DNA from: Bradyrhizobium sp. CCBAU 53340
GTDB lineage: Bacteria; Pseudomonadota; Alphaproteobacteria; Rhizobiales; Xanthobacteraceae
Assembly: GCF_015291645.1 (NCBI RefSeq)
Contig: NZ_CP030055.1
Coordinates: forward strand, 2,294,001-2,358,000
Length of the DNA stretch: 64,000 nt
Reading direction: 5' to 3'
Under the pieces are notes generated by a model. The model was not told the origin of the DNA, made no database searches, and was given only the letters and a program-made list of their open reading frames with translations. Position 1 is the first letter of the stretch. Each line of letters starts with the position of its first letter. The translations under genes were made by a program, and so were the position numbers. Of the stretch, positions 49,787 to 59,893 are shown one piece after another.

Positions 49787-50614
49787 TCAGTTCCGATTCA
49801 GGTTTCCAATGGCCGCGGTGAACGCCTTCCACCAAACAGAATAGGGCTGTGCCAGCCACCACTTCATCGGCACGTGGTTGTAATGGCGGCGAACGACGGC
49901 GATGGCTTCCGCATAATGCGCGACGCGGTTATTGCGCGTCTTGGTCTGCGAATGCATGCGATTGATTGCCGTCACTTGCGGCACGTGAACAAGGGGCCCG
50001 AAACTGCGGTAGAGGCGCCACCATAAGTCGTAATCCATCGCAAACGACAGCTTCGCATCGACTCCACCAACTGCTTCCCATGAGGCGCGTCGGATCAGCG
50101 TGCCCGGCTGAGAAATTATGCAGCGTATCGACAATTTGCGCTCGCTGAATGATTGGACCCATACCTTGCGATGTGCGCCACTTGACGCGAGATTGAGGAC
50201 GTTTCCGTAGGCAGCTGGTGCAAGGGGGTTTGCTTCTAGGGCCTCAACTAGCAAGCGAAGGCCGCCGCATTCCAGCATGTCGTCGCTGTTGAGCCAACAG
50301 ACATACGGGGCCGAGCCGCGGGACACGCCATCATTGATTGCTGCAGCCTGTCCATCATCGGTACAACTCTGCCAATGTGCTAGTCGATGGCTCCACTTTC
50401 TCAGGATGGCAAGTGAATTGTCGGTTGAGCCGCCGTCCATTACAATGATTTCCGTTGGAACATCCTGGGCGGCGATTGAGGACAGAGCGGCCTCCAAATA
50501 ACCGCCCTGATTGAAGGACGGCACAACTACGGTAACCTTTGCTGCAGGGGCGGCATCCTCCGAACTCTCGAAAAAAGAGCCTTTGGTTCCGAATATCACG
50601 TCTTTGCGTCCCAA
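49787..50614 (-). CDS. Glycosyltransferase family 2
   Basis: A 275-residue GT-A-fold glycosyltransferase. It has the family start VTVVVPSFNQGGYLEAALSSI, the VMDGGSTDNSL motif near residue 57 and the metal-binding CWLNSDDMLE near 107, followed by AMDYDLWWRLYRSFG, a common acceptor-side motif. The start is uncertain: TTG at 50614 or GTG at 50599; no ATG lies before the conserved part. It is divergent from cysD over about 175 bases. It closely parallels the family 2 enzyme at 56.5 kb in its GGSTD and LNSDD motifs, which suggests related donors or an old duplication. Confidence 0.88.
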   Translation of the reverse strand: MGRKDVIFGTKGSFFESSEDAAPAAKVTVVVPSFNQGGYLEAALSSIAAQDVPTEIIVMDGGSTDNSLAILRKWSHRLAHWQSCTDDGQAAAINDGVSRGSAPYVCWLNSDDMLECGGLRLLVEALEANPLAPAAYGNVLNLASSGAHRKVWVQSFSERKLSIRCIISQPGTLIRRASWEAVGGVDAKLSFAMDYDLWWRLYRSFGPLVHVPQVTAINRMHSQTKTRNNRVAHYAEAIAVVRRHYNHVPMKWWLAQPYSVWWKAFTAAIGNLNRN

Positions 50615-50789
50615 CAGTTAATCCGATCACGGAAACCGTCCCGAAGTCAATTGTAGTAGTTTAGCGGCCGAGAGAACGGATGGCAACCGAGCCAGATCGC
50701 CGGCGCACGGCATTCACTCTTCCCAAACGTCGGCTTGCGGCGCTGGATATCGCATCATAGAAGAAGGGTGTACAAAGTTTGGACCGACC

Positions 50790-51701
50790 ATGAATTGGCG
50801 CCACGATCAACTTCACCTGCGCCGCTTGGAAGCGGAGGCAATCCATATCTTTCGCGAAACAGTTGCCGAATTGCGAAGACCGGTTTTGCTATATTCGATA
50901 GGTAAAGATTCGAGTGTGATGCTCCATCTCGCTCGCAAGGCATTCGCTCCGGCCAAGCTTCCCTTCCCGCTTCTCCATGTCGATACCGGCTGGAAGTTTC
51001 GCGAGATGATTAGATTCCGCGACGAACTCGCAGTGGCCTCTGACGTCGAGCTGCTTGTTTACACGAATGAAGACGGAAGAGCGCGCGGAGTCTCCCCGAT
51101 CACGAGCGGATCTTTCCTGCATACTCACATAATGAAAACGGAGGCATTGCGTCAGGCACTTGAGAAGTGGCGCTTTGATGCAGCGCTTGGTGGCGCTCGT
51201 CGTGACGAGGAAAAAAGCCGCGCTAAGGAGCGCATCTTTTCGTTACGTTCCGCCAGCCACGAATGGGACCCGCGTAATCAACGGCCCGAATTCCGGCGCC
51301 TTTTTAACACGCGCCTAGACAATGGCCAAACGATCCGGGTGTTTCCACTTTCCAATTGGACTGAGCTCGACGTATGGCGGTATATTCGCGCAGAACAAAT
51401 TCCTATAGTGCCGCTTTACTTTGCCAAACTCCGTCCCGTTGTGACACGGGATGAATCCCTGATCATGGTAGACGACGCGCGCTTACCGCTTCTACCGAAC
51501 GAGACGCCCCAGATTAAGCAGGTGCGCTTTCGTACGTTGGGCTGTTACCCGCTCACAGCAGCGATCCCCTCTGATGCTAGCACCATCGACGATATTATCG
51601 GCGAGATTCAGTCTTCCAGTTTGTCTGAGCGTCAAGGGCGCGTCATAGATCATGATGACAGTGGCTCTATGGAGAAGAAGAAGCGGGAGGGCTACTTTTG
51701 A
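50790..51701 (+). CDS. cysD: Sulfate adenylyltransferase subunit 2 (CysD/NodP-like)
   Basis: A 303-residue ATP-sulfurylase catalytic subunit that makes adenosine 5'-phosphosulfate from sulfate and ATP. The PP-loop [17 protein letters not shown] begins at residue 36, followed by [17 protein letters not shown] and the arginine-rich [23 protein letters not shown] loop. It ends with the [11 protein letters not shown] and the basic KKKREGYF C-terminus of the family. Its stop overlaps the ATG of cysNC by one base (TGATG). In rhizobia the same pair (NodP/NodQ) supplies sulfate donors for Nod factor or LPS sulfation. Here it sits among sulfotransferase and glycosyltransferase genes rather than cysteine genes, so it most likely serves polysaccharide sulfation. 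Confidence 0.94.
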   Translation: MNWRHDQLHLRRLEAEAIHIFRETVAELRRPVLLYSIGKDSSVMLHLARKAFAPAKLPFPLLHVDTGWKFREMIRFRDELAVASDVELLVYTNEDGRARGVSPITSGSFLHTHIMKTEALRQALEKWRFDAALGGARRDEEKSRAKERIFSLRSASHEWDPRNQRPEFRRLFNTRLDNGQTIRVFPLSNWTELDVWRYIRAEQIPIVPLYFAKLRPVVTRDESLIMVDDARLPLLPNETPQIKQVRFRTLGCYPLTAAIPSDASTIDDIIGEIQSSSLSERQGRVIDHDDSGSMEKKKREGYF

Positions 51702-53602
51702 TGGAGAAGCGCCGACTGGGAGCCGCGAACGCCGAGCAAGCGTCATTGTCCGATGCCGAGGCTCGTTTGCCGTTGCGCTTTTTGACTTGTGGTTCCGTGG
51801 ATGACGGAAAGTCTACACTCATCGGCAGGCTGCTTTACGAAAATAATCTTGTGCTCCAGGACCATCTCGCGGCGCTCGAGCGCGACTCTAAAAAGCATAG
51901 CGCCACCGGCGCGATAGATTTCTCTCTGCTTTTGGACGGGCTTGAGGCCGAGCGCGAGCAGGGGATCACCATCGATGTGGCATACCGCTATTTCTCGACA
52001 AAACGCCGCTCCTTCATCGTTGCTGACGCACCAGGGCACCAGCAGTACACTCGTAACATGGCGACCGGTGCTTCTAACGCGGACCTAGCAGTACTTCTCG
52101 TTGACGCCCGAATGGGCCTGCTTGGCCAGACCCGGCGTCACGCGATCATAGCGAGCCTGCTCGGCATTCGGCATGTAGTGCTGGCCGTCAACAAAATGGA
52201 TCTCGTAGCATTCGAGCAAAGCAAATTTGCGCAGATCGCCGAAGAATTTCACAGCTTTGCCGTTGATCTCGGGTTTCGCTCACTGCTAGCGATTCCAGTC
52301 TCGGCGAGAGATGGTGACAATATTTCAATACCCAGCAGCCGCACGGACTGGTATCACGGGCCGGCACTCCTGCCCTATCTCGAAGAGATCGAGGTGGAAG
52401 ACGCGACGGCCGACCGACCATTCCGCATGTCTGTGCAGCTGGTCAGCCGTCCTAACGCCGATTTTCGGGGCTTCGCCGGAACCATTGCGAGCGGTTGCAT
52501 ACGCGTTGGTGATAACGTGACGGTGCTTCCGTCAGGTGCAACCAGCAAGGTCAAGCAAATTCTTGGTCCGGCAGGCGATCACATAGCCGCCACGGTGGGT
52601 GATTCCGTCACGCTGAGATTATCAGACGAGGTCGATGTTGCGCGCGGCGACATGCTGGTTGAGTCGGGCCGGCCGTCCCAGTTGGGAGATCAAATTGCTG
52701 CGCATGTTGTGTGGATGTCTGAAGAGAGCCTTCTACCTGGCCGCTCATATCTAATGAAGATCAATCATGGTACGGTGGCGGCGGTAGCGACCACACTTAA
52801 GCACCGTATCGACGTAGACACATTGTCCAAGGTCGCCTCGAAGACGCTGGCGATCAATGATATCGGGGTGTGCCATCTCTCATTGGCCCGCCGCGTCTCG
52901 TTCGACCCTTATCGCGAAAATCGCGACACTGGATCATTTCTCCTAATTGATCGTTTCACGAACGAAACGCTCGCTGTGGGCATGATTGACTTTGCGCTGT
53001 GGAGGGCTGACACTATTCGCAGCCAACGTCTATTAGTGACGAGGGCAGAACGCTCGCAGCTTATGGGACACAACCCGCTGGTGCTTTGGTTCACCGGGCT
53101 CTCCGGGGCAGGCAAATCGACTATCGCCAACTTGGTCGAAGCACAGTTGCATGCTCGTGGCGTTCACACGACCATGCTCGACGGGGACAACGTCAGACTA
53201 GGACTGAACAAGGATCTAGGATTCAGTAAACCCGATCGTGTTGAAAACATAAGGCGAGTCGGCGAAGTCGCCAAGTTGATGATGGATGCCGGGCTAGTGG
53301 TGCTGTGTTCATTTATCTCCCCGTTCCGAGCTGAGCGGCAGATGGTGCGCGAGTTGGTCGGCGGAGGCGCGTTCATTGAGATCTTCGTCGATACTCCGCT
53401 GGAAACCTGCATTTCGCGCGATTCAAAGGGACTTTATCTCCGGGCGCTGGCCGGCGAGATCCCAAATTTCACCGGCGTTAGTCAGGCCTATGAGCCACCC
53501 GAGGCGGCTGAGCTTCAATTGGCCGCTGGAAGCACCGAGCCCGAGGCGCTCGCCCAACGGGTGATAGAATATCTAATGGGGCGCTTGTATCGGGACGGAT
53601 AG
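51701..53602 (+). CDS. cysNC: Bifunctional sulfate adenylyltransferase subunit 1 / adenylylsulfate kinase (CysNC/NodQ-like)
   Basis: A 633-residue fusion. The N-terminal GTPase, with GSVDDGKST at residues 31-39, DAPGHQQY and the NKMD motif, drives ATP sulfurylase. The C-terminal APS kinase, with GLSGAGKST near residue 465, [15 protein letters not shown] and [14 protein letters not shown], phosphorylates APS to PAPS, the donor for sulfotransferases. CysNC fusions of this type are typical of NodQ. The ATG at 51701 is used rather than a TTG one codon earlier. A dedicated PAPS source next to two sulfotransferase genes argues that this locus builds a sulfated product. The gene ends about 40 bases before the convergent methyltransferase. 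Confidence 0.95.
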   Translation: MEKRRLGAANAEQASLSDAEARLPLRFLTCGSVDDGKSTLIGRLLYENNLVLQDHLAALERDSKKHSATGAIDFSLLLDGLEAEREQGITIDVAYRYFSTKRRSFIVADAPGHQQYTRNMATGASNADLAVLLVDARMGLLGQTRRHAIIASLLGIRHVVLAVNKMDLVAFEQSKFAQIAEEFHSFAVDLGFRSLLAIPVSARDGDNISIPSSRTDWYHGPALLPYLEEIEVEDATADRPFRMSVQLVSRPNADFRGFAGTIASGCIRVGDNVTVLPSGATSKVKQILGPAGDHIAATVGDSVTLRLSDEVDVARGDMLVESGRPSQLGDQIAAHVVWMSEESLLPGRSYLMKINHGTVAAVATTLKHRIDVDTLSKVASKTLAINDIGVCHLSLARRVSFDPYRENRDTGSFLLIDRFTNETLAVGMIDFALWRADTIRSQRLLVTRAERSQLMGHNPLVLWFTGLSGAGKSTIANLVEAQLHARGVHTTMLDGDNVRLGLNKDLGFSKPDRVENIRRVGEVAKLMMDAGLVVLCSFISPFRAERQMVRELVGGGAFIEIFVDTPLETCISRDSKGLYLRALAGEIPNFTGVSQAYEPPEAAELQLAAGSTEPEALAQRVIEYLMGRLYRDG

Positions 53603-53639
53603 TTGCCTCTAACGTCAAGCTATCAATAAAATAGTCTTC

Positions 53640-54488
53640 TTATCGGCCTGTGCGCCTTAAGAAGCTGAATTTATTCGTCCATGACGGGACAAATCTCTTC
53701 ATAAAGAAGATCCCGCCGCCCAACGATAGACCTTTCTGCGCCAAGCGCGGAAAACTGCGCTGAACGACATCGCGATGCAATCTGGCCATGTACTGCGTTC
53801 CGATTATGTGTTTGCTCTGGTCGGCCCCGCCATAGAGATAGGCGGCAAGTAGATATTGTTCATTGTAGAACCGATCTTTCCACTCCAACGGATAGTCGAA
53901 CGGAAGAAAAATGTCATGCATGCCAAAAATGACGTCGTGTGGCAGATTCGGCAAAATCTCCATGAAGAATGCAGTCACATCTGATGACGGAAAGGATCGA
54001 TGACTGTTGTCCATGAAAACGATATCGTTGGGCGCCAAGTTGAAAAAAACGCTTTGGTCTGCGAGCTCCAGAGGCGAACGAATTGTGACATCGCAAATCG
54101 CGTCGATTTCGGCCCTTGGAAATGGATCGATAGAAACGATCCGTGTTTGCAAATTCAGTGTATCTATTATCCAGCGTACAAACTTGGTGGAGTTGCCTGA
54201 ACCGACTTCTAAATAAGTCTTGGGGCGATGAAGCGCAACGAGGCCAGCGAGCGCGATAGCATCGAGCGGTGGTAGCCAAATATTGTTCCAAAACGGCGTT
54301 AGCTCAGCGGCGTCGCCCTCCAAGGCAATTTTGTCGAAGTGCTCTTCCAGGGGCGCGATCGCCTCCAAGGTTCGCTTGTAGACGTGAAGGTTGTCATCGA
54401 AAATCTTGCGCAATCTGGCAACGCTTTTTGCTTCCGGCCATCCCCGGTTCATGTGCTCATACTTGTATTCGAAATCAACGGTCGTCAT
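53640..54488 (-). CDS. SAM-dependent methyltransferase, class I
   Basis: A 282-residue protein. The nucleotide-binding motif YLEVGSGNSTKFVRWIID lies near residue 96, the acidic second motif is RIVSIDPFPRAEI, and a later DIVFMDNSHRSF and GMHDIFLPFDYP follow. This resembles methyltransferases of sugar and polysaccharide loci that act on O-positions. The start at 54488 has GGAAGG upstream; a start 51 bases earlier is possible. It is the last gene of the minus-strand glycosyltransferase group. It could add a methyl cap to the glycan, but the acceptor is unknown. Confidence 0.8.
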   Translation of the reverse strand: MTTVDFEYKYEHMNRGWPEAKSVARLRKIFDDNLHVYKRTLEAIAPLEEHFDKIALEGDAAELTPFWNNIWLPPLDAIALAGLVALHRPKTYLEVGSGNSTKFVRWIIDTLNLQTRIVSIDPFPRAEIDAICDVTIRSPLELADQSVFFNLAPNDIVFMDNSHRSFPSSDVTAFFMEILPNLPHDVIFGMHDIFLPFDYPLEWKDRFYNEQYLLAAYLYGGADQSKHIIGTQYMARLHRDVVQRSFPRLAQKGLSLGGGIFFMKRFVPSWTNKFSFLRRTGR

Positions 54489-54562
54489 ACGAACAGCCTT
54501 CCATAAGTTTGAATTGGGCAAAGCGGATGGCACGCTCAAGGAGAAACTGAAGAACTTCTGAG

Positions 54563-56491
54563 CTAATGGCGTCTGCCAAACCGAAGAATATAATAAACGA
54601 GTTCTCTTGGCCCTGCATGCCGAAGCAGCCCGAACCCAAAGCGTAGGCGGGGAAGCAGCATTTCAGGCTGAGCGAGCAGCTTCCAACTGCCCCGTAAGAT
54701 CGCTTTCACATGCTTGCTGGTCTCGTTGGCAGGGCTCTGCGGCTCAATGTCGGATGACAAGGGCACTCCAGCTGCGGCGAGCTTCCGATGAAGATGCTCC
54801 CAAACCTTTCCCCAGAGTTCCGGTGAAAACATCACGTTGTCACGCGCGGTTGAGCGCCAATTCCACTCTGCGGTGGGCTGCCAAGAGGCGACGAATGGTC
54901 CTTTCAGCATTAGCGTCAGATAGAGATATACGTCCTCCGCTACGATCAACTGGGGGTCTTGTAAGGTCTCGGATGTTAGTGCCGAACGGCGGGCAAGCCA
55001 GGCATTGGATTGAATGAAGTTCTCGAACCGCAACATTTTCCGGGAGTCAAAGGCCTCCAGGAAGCGTAAGCGACGGCGTTCCTCAACGATCTGACCTCGA
55101 TCTCCGCGAAAATTGATCTGGTCGAACCAATGCCCATCGTCCTCCTGGACCTGGATCGTTCCTGCGTAGGCCAGCGGCGCGGCCTTTGCCTTGGGTTGGC
55201 GCAATGTCTGAACGAGAGAGGCGACATGATTGGGATGTAACACGTCATCGTCGTCTAAGTTGCCGACGAAAACTGCTGAAGCCGCGTTGAGCCCGATCCA
55301 TAGGGGGGTGCTTCGCACGCCGTCGTCCGGAGCATCCAGGATTTTGATGCTCTTAAAGCGCCCTTTGTATCTGGCAAGAAGATCGGCGAGACCGTCGATG
55401 GGACGGAAAACTACGATAAGTAGGCTAATATTGCGATGCGTTTGGGCGGCGAGGGACCCGACCGCACGTTGAACCATCGAAAGTGGCCGAGAGCCGATGC
55501 GAATGATGATATCAACGCTGTCGTCCAATTCCGGGCACAGCCCCATCGATCTCCGTACTTCGTTCACGAAGGGAGGCAATCGAATGAGAATATTCTCGAG
55601 GGCGAAATTTCTATTGAAGATCGCGCGACCGCGGTCCGCCATTGTCTGTGCCACTTCAGGATTGGCGTTGATCCAACAAACATGATTGATGACCTGCTGG
55701 CTCACAATCTCCGCGCTTTGATCGGCATCCACGTATAGGAGCGCGTCACCAAATTCCTTCTCTGCGAATCCAAGGCGGTCACTGATGACTATTGCACCGG
55801 CAGAGACTGCCTCAAAAAGACGCATCGAAGGTATATTCTCCGCACGATGTGCGCTACCGTGAAGCGTCAACGCAATACCACAATAGCGGATGGCATCGAC
55901 GACGGATTTTCCATCAAACGGCAGAGGCCCGGCAAATGCTTCGTCTGCATGCTGCCACCTTTGCGGGTCACCATGTATCCGCATCGGAATGCGGCCCTTT
56001 AGGGCAGCAAACAGATCACCGTGTCTGTGGCCGTCCCAGTGAACCCCGGCGTAAAAGAGGGATCGAGAGCCACGCGTGCTTGGTTGGTCCGACTCAGAGG
56101 CGGTCGATAGTGCCGAGGGAAGAAAATCGAAGCGGCTGATGGGGGCATCTTTCCCGTGCGCAAGCAGTAGATCGGCAAGATAATCGCGAAGTGAAGCATT
56201 TGCTACGAGATATCCGTCGTAGCTTAGGATATTGCGAATGCGATCCGGATCGGGCGAAAAGAATGCCGTGGGACTCCAGATAACGCCGAGCGTGGGATAT
56301 TGAGTGAGCTTCGGCGAAAATTCGTGGGTCACGATTACAAAGTCTGGCGCTGCTGCGATTATGTCATCGGAAGACACTACCTCCACAATCGACCATCCGA
56401 GGCGATCGCCGGCCAGCTTCACACGCGCAATGAATTCGCGTTCTGCTGAAAAGGTTAAGTTGGGCCAGGAATTTTGAATTGCGACCTTCAC
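54563..56491 (-). CDS. Two-domain glycosyltransferase (CgeB/GT1-like N-terminal, GT2-like C-terminal)
   Basis: A 642-residue protein that looks like a fusion of two transferases. Residues up to about 310 match CgeB-like glycosyltransferases, ending in SMRLFEAVSAGAIVISDRLGFAEKEFGDALLYVDA, the donor-binding side of a GT-B fold. From about residue 330 a GT-A domain begins (VDIIIRIGSRPLSMVQRAVGSLA) with the metal motif GNLDDDDVLHPNH near 417. Such double enzymes can add two sugars in turn or one sugar in a processive way. The start codon is GTG. It is 31 bases from the next glycosyltransferase on the same strand. Sugar specificity cannot be read. Confidence 0.8.
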   Translation of the reverse strand: MKVAIQNSWPNLTFSAEREFIARVKLAGDRLGWSIVEVVSSDDIIAAAPDFVIVTHEFSPKLTQYPTLGVIWSPTAFFSPDPDRIRNILSYDGYLVANASLRDYLADLLLAHGKDAPISRFDFLPSALSTASESDQPSTRGSRSLFYAGVHWDGHRHGDLFAALKGRIPMRIHGDPQRWQHADEAFAGPLPFDGKSVVDAIRYCGIALTLHGSAHRAENIPSMRLFEAVSAGAIVISDRLGFAEKEFGDALLYVDADQSAEIVSQQVINHVCWINANPEVAQTMADRGRAIFNRNFALENILIRLPPFVNEVRRSMGLCPELDDSVDIIIRIGSRPLSMVQRAVGSLAAQTHRNISLLIVVFRPIDGLADLLARYKGRFKSIKILDAPDDGVRSTPLWIGLNAASAVFVGNLDDDDVLHPNHVASLVQTLRQPKAKAAPLAYAGTIQVQEDDGHWFDQINFRGDRGQIVEERRRLRFLEAFDSRKMLRFENFIQSNAWLARRSALTSETLQDPQLIVAEDVYLYLTLMLKGPFVASWQPTAEWNWRSTARDNVMFSPELWGKVWEHLHRKLAAAGVPLSSDIEPQSPANETSKHVKAILRGSWKLLAQPEMLLPRLRFGFGLLRHAGPRELVYYILRFGRRH

Positions 56492-56522
56492 GGCCTTTAC
56501 TCAGTCCGTGTGCGAAGCGGTG

Positions 56523-57407
56523 TTAACATGCAGCGATAACCCACGCTCGCGTACCCCAATCATAAGTCACAGTCGGCGCCGGATGTAAGAGGCTGCGGCC
56601 GATGGCCCAATTGCGCAACTTCGGCGGCGCTGATTGTCGCAGCCAGATTCGAGCATTCTGGATAACGCCGGCGCGCGCACGTCCCCCTGCTCTAGCAAAA
56701 ATCGCCTTTGCTTCCTCGAGATAATTTGCAAATGATGTCGAGGTTCGCTGATCGGCGTGCCGTCGGAAGCATCCAATCGGGACATCTACCGAGTAAAGCT
56801 CCGTGTACTCAAAAAATCTAGCCCAAAGATCGAAGTCACCCGCCAACCGATAGTTAGTGTCGAGGCGTCCGCCTGCCTGCTCCCAGAGACTACGTCGCCA
56901 GAAGGTTGATTCCTGTTGGATATAGCAGGTAGCAGGCCAGCCAAGGCCGGGGAGATTCTCACCGTTCAGAAATCCAGTACGCGTGAAGCCATATACTGGT
57001 GTTGCTTTGATTGGCGTGCCGTCCTCTTCGATGGCTAGGGGCAAACGCGTTGTGAGCCATTTGATCTGAGGAAACTTTCGAAATATTTCACCTACGACAT
57101 GCAATGCACCGGGAATGTAGACGTCATCTGAATTGAGCCAGGCCATCACCTCCCCTGTGGCCAACGCAAACCCCTTATTGATAGCGTGATATTGTCCGTC
57201 ATCCTTCTCGCTTACAATCGACGCAAGTAGCTCTTTATATCTTTCTAAGGTGGGCATGGTTTCATCCGTCGAACCGCCGTCTATGATGATATGTTCGAGC
57301 GTCGGATATTTCTGACCTTGGATCGACAGAATATTCGATTCGATAAAACGTCCTTGATTGAAGGACGGCGTCACGATCGAAATCTTAGGCAACTCTGTGG
57401 GTCTCAT
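56523..57407 (-). CDS. Glycosyltransferase family 2
   Basis: A 294-residue GT-A enzyme. It begins KISIVTPSFNQGRFIESNILSI, has IIIDGGSTDETMPTLERY near residue 38, and the metal motif MAWLNSDDVYIPGAL near 88. The later RLAGDFDLWARFFEYTELYSV is a frequent acceptor-region motif. It lies 13 bases downstream of the sulfotransferase-FkbM fusion and upstream of the two-domain glycosyltransferase, so the three are likely cotranscribed. The donor sugar is unknown. Confidence 0.88.
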   Translation of the reverse strand: MRPTELPKISIVTPSFNQGRFIESNILSIQGQKYPTLEHIIIDGGSTDETMPTLERYKELLASIVSEKDDGQYHAINKGFALATGEVMAWLNSDDVYIPGALHVVGEIFRKFPQIKWLTTRLPLAIEEDGTPIKATPVYGFTRTGFLNGENLPGLGWPATCYIQQESTFWRRSLWEQAGGRLDTNYRLAGDFDLWARFFEYTELYSVDVPIGCFRRHADQRTSTSFANYLEEAKAIFARAGGRARAGVIQNARIWLRQSAPPKLRNWAIGRSLLHPAPTVTYDWGTRAWVIAAC

Positions 57408-57420
57408 ATTTCGGTTACCA

Positions 57421-59835
57421 TCAGGTATAGGTTCGGGTGGTGAATTCGACGCGACTGAGGGGAATAAAGAAGAGGTCGAATTGCCAAAGAGAGTTATCTC
57501 GCTGACGCCACAACGGCTCAGAAATATCGATCACGCCAAAGCCTAGTGTTCTCATAAATGCGCACATCTCGTCGAATAGGAGACTCTGGTCTGTGATTTT
57601 GAAATTGTAGACTTCTATTACGACGAGATTTGCCTGTTTAAGCGTTTCGGCTGCGCCTTGGAGAATAGGGACTTCGAAGCCGTGAGTGTCTAGCTTAACG
57701 AGAAACGGGCCGTCCAGTTGTCGCCTAGAAACTTCGTGGTCGATCGTCGTGACGGGAAGAACTGTGCGAGCGGACTCCGTTAGCTTATGGCTCGCTACTC
57801 CGCCGAACGGTGCGCTATCATCGAAGTAGATCTCACCGACACTGTCGCCGGCCGCCGCAAGGATATATTGAGTCTTGGGGGTAACGCGACAATAATTGAT
57901 CAAGTCGGTCTCGTGGACCTTCTGTGCTTCGATAAGAAAATAACTGGCGGTCGGATAAAATTGCCGGGCAACCGCAGACCACATTCCATTTGATGCGCCG
58001 ACGTCGATCACGGTGGAGATATTCAACCCCCGGGCCGAGATCTTTTCTAACGCACGTGCCGTTGAGGCGGCGTGATAAGCCAGCACCTCTGGGGTCTCAC
58101 TCCGAAACATTCTGAGCTTTTGGGCAGGTATTTCAATCGATGGGGCGACATTGAAACGTCGCCCCAGCCGCCACCAACGGGATCCAACTATCGTTGCCTG
58201 GGTCGTGATCGATTCCGCGCGCGCAGTCTGTTCTTGCGCAATTTCAGCCTTGAGCGCAGTAATCATTGTGTCTCTATCGTGAATGGCGGCTGATAGTCCT
58301 GTTCGATCGCCGTCCAAGGTCGAACATACCTGCTCAAGGCGCACGACGTCGCCTTTCAATTTCAAATTCTCGATTTCGCGCTCGCGAAGAAGGCCAAGCT
58401 GTTGTGCCCTATCTGCTTCCGAACGTGCGAGCACCTCGCCGAGTCGTTGGACTTCCCTCTTAAGCGCTGCGATGGTTACCTCTTGCTCATTGATCACGTT
58501 CTCGCCGGCCCGTCGCTCGGTCTCTGAGCTCCCGACTTCCTGCTCGAGTTGCCGGACCTCGCCCCGGAGGCGGGTGATCACAGCGTCGCGTTCGTTGATG
58601 ACCTGCAGCCGTGCGGTTCTATCGGCATCCGAAGTCGCAAGCACTTGCTCCAGCCGTTTCATCTCATTCTGAAGTTCCGTTATCAGAGAATCTCGTTGGT
58701 AAATGACATCGAGCCGCGCGGCGCGATCTGCCTCAGAGGTAGCAAGCCTCTGCTCAAGTTCTGCGTTCGCTAGACGCAAGGCCTGCTCCTTGTCGGACTC
58801 TATGAGAAGTTGCGCTTCTTCCTTGATTGACAGGGAGGTCGACGACAGGCCCTGTGCCTTAACCCGCGGCGTCGGATCATATTGATCGTTCACATCAGCC
58901 GATATCGAGGTCGTTTCTGCAATTTTTAGATTGCTCCGCAGATCCCACCAAGTTTGAAATACCTCCCGGTGCCTTTGCGTTACGGCTTCGCCTCTATCGA
59001 TCACGCCAGCTCTGCAAACCTCTTCATATTCGCGTTCATAGCCGAGCTTGAAGAGCAGCTCAGTACCGACCATGTCGGTGACCGCCTGCATCTCCTCGAC
59101 AGTTAGTTGCGCCTTCCATTCGTCGATCGGGTGTCTATCGACGGTGTTTGTCGATAAGATCTTTCTGTCGCCGAACTTGGCGGATCGCAGGTAGTCCGTC
59201 GATCCCAGTGTCGTCGATGTGATTCCTGCGGGATCGTAGCCAAGGGCAGAGACCACACATCGAACCTCCCTGAGAGGATCTGCCACAAGCTCTTCGTAAT
59301 AGACTACTTGCGTCCTGGGATCGTCACGCCGCGCGGCAAGTATGGGCAAACCGAGAATGAGGTCAGCCAGATACGGTGCGTACGCCGGAGCGCTGTCGCT
59401 CGGGGTGACTGGTACAGCCCACGTCCGCTTCAGTGAAGCTGCAATAGCGTAAGGGTTGCGAAACAAAATAACTCGGGGCGCGTCCGGATAAAGCAATTTG
59501 AGAAAATCAAGAATCATCCAATAGCGTGGCGTCTTGTCGATGAAGCAACACTTTCCGGCTGCCGCGAGATATTGGCCGTAAGCCGCATCGCCTAGAGCGC
59601 GGAAGGCAGCCGCGCGATCGATCCGAGCAAAAAAATCTTCGGTGGCGCTATGGACAAGGAACGCGTCGGCCGGATGACGCCGATCGACGGTGCCGAACCT
59701 TTCGAGCGCCAGCATCAGCCAGGGCTCTGGCGGAGCAAGCAAGTCCGCATGTTGCTGAAGCAGATGGGCCAGCAGTGTTGTACCTGATCGGGGAAGACCG
59801 AGCAGGAAAGATACGGTTGGAGAAGCAGAGCCCAT
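57421..59835 (-). CDS. Sulfotransferase / five-repeat coiled coil / FkbM methyltransferase fusion
   Basis: An 804-residue fusion. Residues 1 to about 270 form a PAPS-dependent sulfotransferase, with the 5'-phosphosulfate loop LLGLPRSGTTLL (residues 11-22) and the 3'-phosphate site RVILFRNPYAIAASLKR (121-137). Residues 360-534 are five consecutive 35-residue repeats of coiled-coil type, each starting LEQ or LGE and containing a DR pair and a central INERD-like motif. From about residue 590 an FkbM-type methyltransferase follows, with VIDVGASNGMWSAV and FLVKLDTHGFEVPILQGA. It could sulfate and methylate the same glycan chain, with the coiled coil setting the distance or forming oligomers. The domains are each familiar; the combination is not one I recognise. 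Confidence 0.85.
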   Translation of the reverse strand: MGSASPTVSFLLGLPRSGTTLLAHLLQQHADLLAPPEPWLMLALERFGTVDRRHPADAFLVHSATEDFFARIDRAAAFRALGDAAYGQYLAAAGKCCFIDKTPRYWMILDFLKLLYPDAPRVILFRNPYAIAASLKRTWAVPVTPSDSAPAYAPYLADLILGLPILAARRDDPRTQVVYYEELVADPLREVRCVVSALGYDPAGITSTTLGSTDYLRSAKFGDRKILSTNTVDRHPIDEWKAQLTVEEMQAVTDMVGTELLFKLGYEREYEEVCRAGVIDRGEAVTQRHREVFQTWWDLRSNLKIAETTSISADVNDQYDPTPRVKAQGLSSTSLSIKEEAQLLIESDKEQALRLANAELEQRLATSEADRAARLDVIYQRDSLITELQNEMKRLEQVLATSDADRTARLQVINERDAVITRLRGEVRQLEQEVGSSETERRAGENVINEQEVTIAALKREVQRLGEVLARSEADRAQQLGLLREREIENLKLKGDVVRLEQVCSTLDGDRTGLSAAIHDRDTMITALKAEIAQEQTARAESITTQATIVGSRWWRLGRRFNVAPSIEIPAQKLRMFRSETPEVLAYHAASTARALEKISARGLNISTVIDVGASNGMWSAVARQFYPTASYFLIEAQKVHETDLINYCRVTPKTQYILAAAGDSVGEIYFDDSAPFGGVASHKLTESARTVLPVTTIDHEVSRRQLDGPFLVKLDTHGFEVPILQGAAETLKQANLVVIEVYNFKITDQSLLFDEMCAFMRTLGFGVIDISEPLWRQRDNSLWQFDLFFIPLSRVEFTTRTYT
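58234..58758 (-). repeat. Five in-frame 105-base repeats encoding 35-residue coiled-coil units
   Basis: The units encode residues 360-394, 395-429, 430-464, 465-499 and 500-534 of the fusion protein. Thirty-five residues are exactly five heptads, so the helix register is kept. Conserved places are the opening LEQ/LGE, the S-E/D-A/T-D-R or E-R cluster at positions 8-12, the R/Q-D/E pair at 22-23 and a hydrophobic-KR ending. The repeats are diverged from each other, so they are not a recent expansion. Confidence 0.8.
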
Positions 59836-59893
59836 GCTTATGCTTTCTAGGAATGTATCAAGCTTTTAGAAGGCGGCAACGCAGCCAGTGCGC

